Shown here: piece by piece, positions 1 to 5,039 of the stretch
Position numbering within the stretch: position 1 is the stretch's first letter
Layout: every line of letters begins with the position of its first letter
Assembly (NCBI GenBank): GCA_035461905.1
Contig: DATHUV010000050.1
Span: forward strand, 1 to 5,039
Origin: SZUA-442 sp035461905
GTDB taxonomy: Bacteria; Actinomycetota; Acidimicrobiia; Spongiisociales; UBA5794
DNA length: 5,039 nt
Direction of reading: 5' to 3'
Made by a program: the position numbers and the translations under genes
Notes under the pieces: model-generated
Databases searched by the model: none
What the model was told of the DNA's origin: nothing
The model's input: only the letters and a program-made list of their open reading frames with translations

Positions 1-931
1 CGGGCTGGAGGTCGTGACCGAACTCCGCCCAGAAGTCGAGGGAGAACGACCCGTCGGTCTCGCTCGGCACCACCGACGTGCCCGGCCCATTGTCCGTCCA
101 CACGTCGAGATACGCATCGCCGCCGAAGAGGCTCGTCGAGCCCGACACCACATTCGCGTCACCATCGACGTCGACCGACAGGTCGATCACCACGTGGGTC
201 CTGATGATCCCATCACCCGACAGGGTGACGAGGTCGCCCGGCAGCATCGGATCGCCCTCGGGCACGGCGAAATCGACGATCGTCAGTGACGGATCCCAGC
301 CGGACACTGCCGACGTCAGGGTCTCGGTATGGAACGGAGGCAACCAGCCGCCGCCGCCGGGGCGCGCCACCTCCAGGGTCACTCCCACACCCGCGGCCCA
401 CTCGTACCCATGGACCTGCTGGGATACCGGGAAGACGATGACGTTCGGGTTGGGCACCCGCCAGAAGATGCGGGTCTGATCAGGTGCTCCCTCACCATCG
501 TCGAGCTCGGTCTGGGTCACCACACCGAACTCACCGGCACCCAACGGGCCACTGAAGGGCTCCGACGTCCAGTCGGTGCCTGCGAAGGTGACCGCCCGGT
601 GCTCGTCTCGGCTGTGTACCTCGACGGTCACGGTGCCGGCAGCCTCGACGGCGGTACCCGAGATCGTGGTGGCCCCGGCCGGGATCAGGTATGGGCCGTC
701 GGGCGGGTTCACCACCAGGTCGGAGATCGTCAGGGTCTTGGTTGTCGCGCCGTCAGATACCGTCACGGTCATCCCGGGAACGAGGTCGAAACGCTCGTTC
801 TCGGGCCACCATTCGGCACGCATCTGGAAGTTGCCGTTGCCGTCGGTGTGGACCTGGTAGTCCCCCAGCGGGGAGCCCGGTACCGACACCGTCACTGGTG
901 AAGCCCATCCGCCGGACCATCCGTCGATGAT
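1..931 (-). repeat. Internal repeat of about 172 residues in the secreted protein, second copy cut by the window
   Basis: Unit 1 covers residues about 61-231 (931-419) and unit 2 residues 232 onward (418 to the left edge). Each unit has a first half opening with a G[WY] motif and ending in a PG..VT.S.DG strand, then a second half opening with [IV]SG[TS]. Divergence is high and the match is by spaced motifs only, with no obvious DNA identity, so the boundaries are approximate. Confidence 0.6.
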
Positions 932-1111
932 GTCGTGGACCGGATCCGCACCGAACACCGGTTCCACCGGCGCAGGCTGCGCCGAGGCTGCGGGCGCGAC
1001 GAAGAGCAACGCGCCGATCATCGCCAGGACGGTGAGAATCCGGATGAGGGTCGCGGTCCTAGACCGGTGCCCCTCGGACGCTGACGGATAGACTGAGCGC
1101 ACTGCCGACAT
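1..1111 (-). CDS. Secreted repeat-containing protein of unknown function (3'-truncated by window edge)
   Basis: An open frame starts at ATG 1111-1109 and runs off the left edge without a stop, giving 370 visible residues. The start is chosen because AAAGGAAG sits 5 nt upstream and a signal peptide follows at once: a basic region with Arg16, Arg18 and Arg24, a hydrophobic core at about 25-39, and a likely signal peptidase I site after ASA at residue 44 (mature end QPAPVEPVFG). The mature part has no cysteine, is rich in Val, Thr, Gly and Asp, and looks like beta-sandwich modules. A unit of about 172 residues occurs twice: IIDGW at 61 matches VHGYEW at 233, LVPGMTVTVSDG at 110 matches MLPGDLVTLSGDG at 289, and ISGTA at 150 matches VSGST at 322. 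A WRVPNPN linker at 217 joins the units. From memory only, this resembles uncharacterised modular exported proteins of Actinobacteria and Chloroflexota. It follows the malectin protein in the same direction but after a 354-bp gap. Surface structure or adhesion is a guess; no catalytic motif is visible. Confidence 0.92.
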   Translation of the reverse strand, partial: MSAVRSVYPSASEGHRSRTATLIRILTVLAMIGALLFVAPAASAQPAPVEPVFGADPVHDIIDGWSGGWASPVTVSVPGSPLGDYQVHTDGNGNFQMRAEWWPENERFDLVPGMTVTVSDGATTKTLTISDLVVNPPDGPYLIPAGATTISGTAVEAAGTVTVEVHSRDEHRAVTFAGTDWTSEPFSGPLGAGEFGVVTQTELDDGEGAPDQTRIFWRVPNPNVIVFPVSQQVHGYEWAAGVGVTLEVARPGGGGWLPPFHTETLTSAVSGWDPSLTIVDFAVPEGDPMLPGDLVTLSGDGIIRTHVVIDLSVDVDGDANVVSGSTSLFGGDAYLDVWTDNGPGTSVVPSETDGSFSLDFWAEFGHDLQP

Positions 1112-1116
1112 CGTGG

Positions 1117-1124
1117 CTTCCTTT
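1117..1124 (-). promoter_or_regulatory. Ribosome binding site deciding the start of the secreted repeat protein
   Basis: On the minus strand AAAGGAAG lies 5 nt before the ATG at 1111 (7 nt when counted from the AAGGA core). This matches the Shine-Dalgarno consensus at normal spacing and fixes the start codon just ahead of the signal peptide. Confidence 0.8.
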
Positions 1125-1420
1125 CAGGGGGCGGATCGTCAGGTAGTGCGCTCGAACTCCTCGGACCAACGACGGTTCGGGCGCGCCCGTATCACAGGGC
1201 GATCCGGATGGCGTGATTCGCTGGGGAACGGGAGACAGCTGGCCAGCCATCGATCCACCTTCGTCCAAGCGAGTCTCGTCAGGCGTGCAGGGCACACCCG
1301 ACTCCCTTCAGACTATCACGATGCCTAGCCCCGAACTAGGGATCCATGGATGCGCGAAGTGTTCACTTGGCTTCACAACGTCGGGTGTCCGAGAGGATTC
1401 ACGACGACGTCGTTCCGGCT

Positions 1421-1452
1421 GCGAGGTCGCCTGTTTCTCGGGACGACCTCGC
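1421..1452 (-). terminator. Hairpin after the malectin protein, candidate terminator
   Basis: A perfect 9-bp inverted repeat, GCGAGGTCG at 1421-1429 and CGACCTCGC at 1444-1452, encloses a 14-nt loop. It begins 13 nt after the TAG stop of the malectin gene, where a terminator is expected. No run of T follows the stem on the minus strand, so it is not a textbook intrinsic terminator. Stem-loops lacking a U-tract are common after high-GC actinobacterial genes, but it could equally be an mRNA-stabilising stem. Confidence 0.5.
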
Positions 1453-1465
1453 GACCGGATCTGGC

Positions 1466-4400
1466 CTACTGGGAACGGACCTCGATGCCGTTCACCAACG
1501 GGTTCTCCGCAGCTCCCTGTGAGACAGTGATCGTGATGACCGAGTCCGTGTCCGTACTGCTCTCGGTGACGAGGAATCGCAGCATGCCACCCACGAGGTG
1601 TCCGAAGAGGGCCGATGGGTCGACGTTCGTCGCCACCTGGACACCCTCGATCGTGATGTTGAACTGCCGAGCCAGTGGCTCGCTCGTACCCGCATAGTTG
1701 TTCCCGACGAAGAACCGAACGTCGACCGCCTGACCCTCCGTCACCGGGATCGAATAGGTGAACGACGGGAACCCGGTCCCGGCATTGCTCCACCGCTCAT
1801 TCGTCGTGAAGATGCCCTGGGGCACATACGACGGGATGGACGGGTGCCGCCCCACCACGGCTGCCGTGGGTGAGACGCCGTTGGATCCCGGATTCGTGAG
1901 CGTCGGGTGGTTCGCACCGGACGTGTCGGCCTCCCACGGCTGGTGCACGTCCAGCGAAGTGACCTGTACCCCACCCGAGTTGATCCGCTCGATCACCGCG
2001 GTGTCAGGGAGTGGGTAACCACTCGCCTCAGCGCTTGCGGTGGAGACATTGCCGCCCAGATCCACCGCAACCACGGCATAGAAGTAGATCGAGCCATTGG
2101 ACACCGTCGTGTCGACGTAATCTGAGGTCGCCGGTGTAGCCAACGGCGTCCCGGACGTGTCAACCGGCGTGGTCTCGGATCGGTGCACCTCGTACCCATC
2201 GAGGTCGCCCTCGGTGTTGTCCGCCCAGTTCAGGTTGACGACACCGTCACCGTCCGTTGCGACGAGCCCGGTCGGCTCCGCCGGTGGCAGGTCCACGAGT
2301 GACACGGTGATGGTGACGTCATTTGACGTCGCATCGGCCGGAGCCCCTCCGGTGAACGCTCCCTCGACATCGACGATGTCGGTGAAGGTTTCGCCGTCGA
2401 CCGCTGCGGTGTGCACGGCCGAGAACCAACAGGTCAGCGACTCACCCGGAGCGAGTGACCCGAGCCCGGCTTCGCAGCCCGACGAGATCGGAACCGGTGC
2501 TTCGGCATTCACGGTGTCCGTGAGGGCGGTGACGACCGCAGCCTCGGTGTTCGTGACCGGGTTGGTGACCCTGGTCACATACTCGACCGTGTCCCCAGAA
2601 GCGCTCGTACCCGCCGTGACGAGCTCGCGGACCTCGATGGCGTTGACCAACGGGTTCTGGAGCAGCGGAACATCGTGATCGAACGCAACCGTGATCAGTC
2701 CGTCACCGCCATCCGTCACCAAGAACTGCTCCATTCCACCCGTCGCGTGGCCGTAGGTCGCCGTGAGGTCGAACGAGTTCAGCACCAGGGCGCCTTCCAC
2801 ATACACGTCGAACTTCCGCTCGTTCGGAAGGTCCGTACCGTCCCACCCATTTGCCATGAACAGGTTCAGTACCACGGTCTCGCCGGCGTCGACCGGAAGG
2901 GAGTAGGTCATGAGGTCGGCCGTGTCCGTCCCGTCCCACCGTTCCGTCTGGAAGACGGCCTGTGGCACATAGTCGGGCACCGAAGCGTCACGTCCGTTGA
3001 CCGTGAAGCCGCCGAGAGTGCTACCGCTCGCGTTCGTGAGATACGGGTGGGCGGGATCATCCGCCTCCCAGGCGATCCCACCGTCAACCGCGGCGACGAG
3101 TGGCCCGCCTGCATTGATACGGTGGATCGCGTTGCCGAGAGCCCACTTCTCCACGGCGAGAGGATCAGTGATCGATGCTGCGAGACCGGTCCCCGTCAGC
3201 GGCACCGACAGCGTCGGCCCGTTCCCTCCGTCATGGGAGACGTCAAGGCTCGCTGACTTGAGTCCTGTCGAGGTTGGTGAGAACGTCACGTCGATGTCGG
3301 TCGACTCACCGGGAGCGAGCGTCACCGTCGGGATGAAGTCATCACCGAACTCGCCGAGGTCGGTCCCTGAGATGGCCGTTCCCGTCACGTCGATGTCAGC
3401 CGCACCCGGAAGGCCATCGTTCGTGACCGTCACGGTCTGTGGGCTCGACGAGGCACCGGACACAATGCTGCCAAAGTCCAGCGACGTCGGTGCCGCGGAC
3501 AGGTCACCGGCGACCACCGACTGCGTCAGCAACCTGATCTCGATCGCCTTCACGGCGGGGTTCTCCGCAATGTCGTGGAGGAACTCGATGGCGATCACAC
3601 CACTCGGACCCGCGGTGACAACGGCATCGAGGACCAGACCCTGGTCGTGACCGACCTGATCGTAGATGTTCACGTCGTCGAAGTCCGCCAGCACGACACC
3701 ATCGATGGCGATGTCGAAGTTGCGCGGCCCGTCATTTGTCGTCGGGACATCGGTGAGGTCGATGTAGATCTCCGCGAGATAGACCCGGACCTCCACCTCG
3801 GCACCCTCGGCGACGGGGAACTCCCACAGCATCTCCGGGAGAGCGGGCACGTCGTACCGTTCCGTCTGGAACAGTGCAGCGGGTGTCCCCGCCGGAACGG
3901 TCGGGTGGCCGGTCCCGATCGGGTCCCCGGTCGAGAACGTGCTCCCGCCACCCGCGATGAGGTACTGCGACGGACCGTCCGGCTCCCAATCACCGTTCGG
4001 ATCGAGAACGAGACCGCCGCCCGCGTTCACACGGTACAGAACCGTCCCGGCATCCGTCTGGGTCACATCCAACGTGAACGACGTGTCGACCGGAGCATTC
4101 ACACCGTCATCGACCTGAACCGTCACCGGGTACGAACCAGAGTCGTCCAGGCCGGGGGTGTATTCGATCAAGCCAGCTCCACTTATCGTCATCCCGTCGG
4201 GATTCTCGGTCAGGGAGTAACTCAGACCGTTCCCCGTCGCGGACACCGGATAGGAGAACAGCGATCCCTCTGCAACCGTGGCATCGTCGATCGGATCGAT
4301 CGTCGGCGGGCCTCCCGTGATCGCGCGGACTTCGATCGCGCTGATCTTGGCGTTGTCCTCGATCGTGGTTAGGACCACATCGATGAAGCCGTCAGTCGTC

Positions 4401-5039
4401 GTGAACACCCGGTCCACGACATACGCCACACCGGAGCCGACCTGATCGAACAAATCGATCGCCTGGCCGTCCACGGGCACATCCGTGCCCTCGATCTCGA
4501 CATCGAACACCCGATCACCGGCAGCGGTCACCCCGTCGAACACCTCAGCGAGGTACACCCGCACCTCCACCTCGGCACCAACGGAAACCGGGAAGGACCA
4601 GACCTGGGGGGTCAGATCCGGACCGTATCGCTCGGTCTCGAACACCGACGCCGGCGTACCTGCCGGAACGGTCGGGTTCGTCAGGTCCACCGGGAACGTG
4701 ATGTTCCCGCTGAAGGCCGAGCCGCCCGTGCGATACGGCGACGGAGATGCAAGCGTGTCCGCCAACCAGTCACCGGCCGCATCGACCACCAGGTCTCCAC
4801 CAGCGTTGTACCGGTACAGCACCGTCCCAACATCCGTCTGGGTCACATCCAAGTTGAACGTCTCGACGGCGGGATCATTCACCCCGTCGGACAGCTCGAC
4901 CGTAACGAAGTACCTGCCCGAGTCGTCGAGGTCGGTTGGCCAATCGATCGACCCCGTCCCATTCTCGTTGTCCGTGAGGATCGCCTCGGAGGGCAATCCG
5001 TCGAACGACAGCGTCAACGTGTCGCCGACATCTGGATCG
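1466..5039 (-). CDS. Large modular extracellular protein with four malectin-like domains (5'-truncated by window edge)
   Basis: The reading frame is open from the right edge (first full codon at 5038) to a TAG at 1468-1466, giving 1190 visible residues; the true start lies outside. The leftmost possible in-window start is a TTG inside an Ig-like domain, so I do not use it. Domains in visible numbering: Ig-like 1-72 (partial, begins DPDVGDTLTL), malectin-like 73-240, Ig-like 242-332, malectin-like 333-504, ASH/choice-of-anchor-D-like about 512-619 (SLDFG, VTNDG, LAPGES, DVTFSPT), malectin-like 635-806, DUF11-like 809-917, fibronectin III 918-1011 (PTGLVAT, GYEVHRS, YFYAVVAVD) and malectin-like 1013-1190. 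Each malectin copy shows R.N[AS]GG, an ER[YW] motif, R.F[DN] then [ED]G, and a closing IE[VI]R. Known malectins bind glucosyl or glycan ligands, so carbohydrate binding or adhesion outside the cell is the inferred role. No enzyme domain, transmembrane segment, LPXTG motif or sorting tail is visible; the protein ends six residues after the last malectin strand begins. Any signal peptide or anchor must be upstream. Gene call very sure; ligand unknown. Confidence 0.96.
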   Translation of the reverse strand, partial: DPDVGDTLTLSFDGLPSEAILTDNENGTGSIDWPTDLDDSGRYFVTVELSDGVNDPAVETFNLDVTQTDVGTVLYRYNAGGDLVVDAAGDWLADTLASPSPYRTGGSAFSGNITFPVDLTNPTVPAGTPASVFETERYGPDLTPQVWSFPVSVGAEVEVRVYLAEVFDGVTAAGDRVFDVEIEGTDVPVDGQAIDLFDQVGSGVAYVVDRVFTTTDGFIDVVLTTIEDNAKISAIEVRAITGGPPTIDPIDDATVAEGSLFSYPVSATGNGLSYSLTENPDGMTISGAGLIEYTPGLDDSGSYPVTVQVDDGVNAPVDTSFTLDVTQTDAGTVLYRVNAGGGLVLDPNGDWEPDGPSQYLIAGGGSTFSTGDPIGTGHPTVPAGTPAALFQTERYDVPALPEMLWEFPVAEGAEVEVRVYLAEIYIDLTDVPTTNDGPRNFDIAIDGVVLADFDDVNIYDQVGHDQGLVLDAVVTAGPSGVIAIEFLHDIAENPAVKAIEIRLLTQSVVAGDLSAAPTSLDFGSIVSGASSSPQTVTVTNDGLPGAADIDVTGTAISGTDLGEFGDDFIPTVTLAPGESTDIDVTFSPTSTGLKSASLDVSHDGGNGPTLSVPLTGTGLAASITDPLAVEKWALGNAIHRINAGGPLVAAVDGGIAWEADDPAHPYLTNASGSTLGGFTVNGRDASVPDYVPQAVFQTERWDGTDTADLMTYSLPVDAGETVVLNLFMANGWDGTDLPNERKFDVYVEGALVLNSFDLTATYGHATGGMEQFLVTDGGDGLITVAFDHDVPLLQNPLVNAIEVRELVTAGTSASGDTVEYVTRVTNPVTNTEAAVVTALTDTVNAEAPVPISSGCEAGLGSLAPGESLTCWFSAVHTAAVDGETFTDIVDVEGAFTGGAPADATSNDVTITVSLVDLPPAEPTGLVATDGDGVVNLNWADNTEGDLDGYEVHRSETTPVDTSGTPLATPATSDYVDTTVSNGSIYFYAVVAVDLGGNVSTASAEASGYPLPDTAVIERINSGGVQVTSLDVHQPWEADTSGANHPTLTNPGSNGVSPTAAVVGRHPSIPSYVPQGIFTTNERWSNAGTGFPSFTYSIPVTEGQAVDVRFFVGNNYAGTSEPLARQFNITIEGVQVATNVDPSALFGHLVGGMLRFLVTESSTDTDSVITITVSQGAAENPLVNGIEVRSQ
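1469..2002 (-). repeat. Malectin-like domain 4, C-terminal
   Basis: This encodes visible residues 1013-1190, the end of the protein. It keeps INSGG near its start, NERW in the middle, RQFNITIEG at 1124-1132 and closing IEVR. The usual FAE-like strand of malectins, present as YLAE in copies 1 and 2, reads FFVGNNY here, and the Asp of the R.FD motif is Asn. The protein stops two residues after IEVR, so this domain is the exposed C-terminus. Confidence 0.82.
2621..3136 (-). repeat. Malectin-like domain 3 (paired with domain 4 at 1469-2002)
   Basis: This segment encodes visible residues 635-806 and begins with IHRINAGGPL. It is closest to the last domain at 1469-2002, which begins IERINSGGVQ. 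Shared features absent from copies 1 and 2 are PWEAD/AWEAD, YVPQ before the [TN]ERW motif, [YF]GH..GGM..FLVT and NPLVN.IEVR. At the DNA level 2629-2658 and 1477-1506 match at 28 of 30 positions. The two are separated by the DUF11-like and fibronectin III domains, so they are a dispersed pair, not a tandem one. Confidence 0.8.
3527..5039 (-). repeat. Tandem Ig-like plus malectin-like unit, two copies, 780-bp period
   Basis: Inside the malectin gene the first two Ig-malectin units are direct repeats. Visible residues 35-91 and 295-351 align without gaps at an offset of exactly 260, with 38 of 57 identical by hand count, including LDDSG, LDVTQTD and GTVLYR. DNA similarity survives at the junction: 4821-4860 and 4041-4080 match at 36 of 40 positions, including a 22-nt identical run. 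Copy 1 runs from the right edge to about 4319 and copy 2 from about 4315 to 3527. Copy 1 is cut at its Ig end by the window, so further copies may lie beyond it. Confidence 0.85.

Larger units (their letters stand above)
1112..1465. other. Intergenic region with several short palindromes
   Basis: This 354-bp gap separates two genes that point the same way. I see no convincing gene or RNA in it. Besides the hairpin at 1421-1452 it holds four perfect palindromes of 10 bp or more: CGGGCGCGCCCG at 1178-1189, GCTGGCCAGC at 1238-1247, ATCCATGGAT at 1342-1351 and ACGACGTCGT at 1404-1413. It also has two gapped dyads: CCTAG with a 7-nt gap and CTAGG at 1324-1340, and AAGTG-TT-CACTT at 1357-1368. The length and the dyads suggest it carries the promoter and perhaps an operator for the downstream gene. 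No -35/-10 pair is good enough to call. Confidence 0.55.

Noticed and set aside
329..901. Plus-strand open frame of 190 codons at the left of the window
   Set aside because: It is antisense to the secreted protein, whose signal peptide, ribosome binding site and repeats are convincing. The product is a low-information Arg/Gly/His-rich shadow.
1059..1295. Minus-strand 78-codon frame starting with GTG in the gap and overlapping the secreted-protein start, with AGGGAG 6 nt upstream
   Set aside because: The ribosome-binding match is fair, so a leader peptide is not impossible, but the product has no signal, motif or coding-like composition, and its 3' end lies in another frame of the well-supported secreted gene.
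1310..1342. Possible -10 element TAGTCT on the minus strand in the gap
   Set aside because: The hexamer fits TAnnnT, but no acceptable -35 lies 16-18 nt upstream and it is about 200 nt from the start codon, so I do not call a promoter.
1308..1793. Minus-strand frame of 161 codons crossing the end of the malectin gene into the gap
   Set aside because: It overlaps malectin domain 4 in a different frame, is Arg-rich, and has no domain. The stop of the true frame fits the domain boundary exactly, so I see no sign of a frameshift.
3575..4372. Long plus-strand open frame of 265 codons opposite the malectin gene
   Set aside because: It lies wholly antisense to clear domain-coding sequence. Its Arg/His/Asp-rich translation is typical of the complement of GC-rich codons, and it has no recognisable domain.
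1..5039. Search for CRISPR arrays, tRNA or rRNA genes, insertion sequences, toxin-antitoxin or defence genes
   Set aside because: Nothing seen. The repeats present are coding repeats within surface proteins, and no transposase, integrase or enzyme motif was found.

Overview
The window is high-GC bacterial DNA, and every gene I can support lies on the minus strand, so transcription runs from right to left. It holds parts of two large secreted or cell-surface proteins separated by a 354-bp gap. Neither gene is complete: the upstream gene enters from the right edge without its start, and the downstream gene leaves through the left edge without its stop. GC-rich codon use, an Ala-rich Sec-type signal peptide, and the mix of malectin, Ig-like, choice-of-anchor-D/ASH-like and fibronectin III domains suggest an actinobacterium, perhaps of the Acidimicrobiia type. 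That placement is inference; there is no phylogenetic marker here.

Right three quarters (1466-5039): the C-terminal 1190 residues of a modular extracellular protein. In protein order the domains are: partial Ig-like, malectin-like 1, Ig-like, malectin-like 2, ASH/choice-of-anchor-D-like, malectin-like 3, a DUF11-like domain with the only two cysteines, fibronectin III, malectin-like 4, stop. The first two Ig-malectin units are a tandem duplication with a period of exactly 260 residues (780 bp). Malectin copies 3 and 4 form a second, separate pair. There is no C-terminal anchor.

Middle (1112-1465): non-coding as far as I can tell. It has a 9-bp perfect inverted repeat just after the upstream stop codon (a candidate terminator without a U-tract) and several short palindromes, more than expected by chance. 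A good ribosome binding site precedes the downstream gene.

Left (1-1111): the N-terminal 370 residues of a second secreted protein, with a clear signal peptide, no cysteines, and a repeated beta-rich unit of about 172 residues. I cannot name its family.

How they fit together: both products are exported, repeat-built, probably beta-sandwich proteins. The first is probably a carbohydrate-binding or adhesive surface protein, because malectin domains in characterised proteins bind glucans or glycans. The hairpin and 354-bp gap argue against tight operon coupling, though co-regulation is possible. I see no RNA genes, mobile elements, CRISPR arrays, enzymes or recognisable defence or secretion system in this window.
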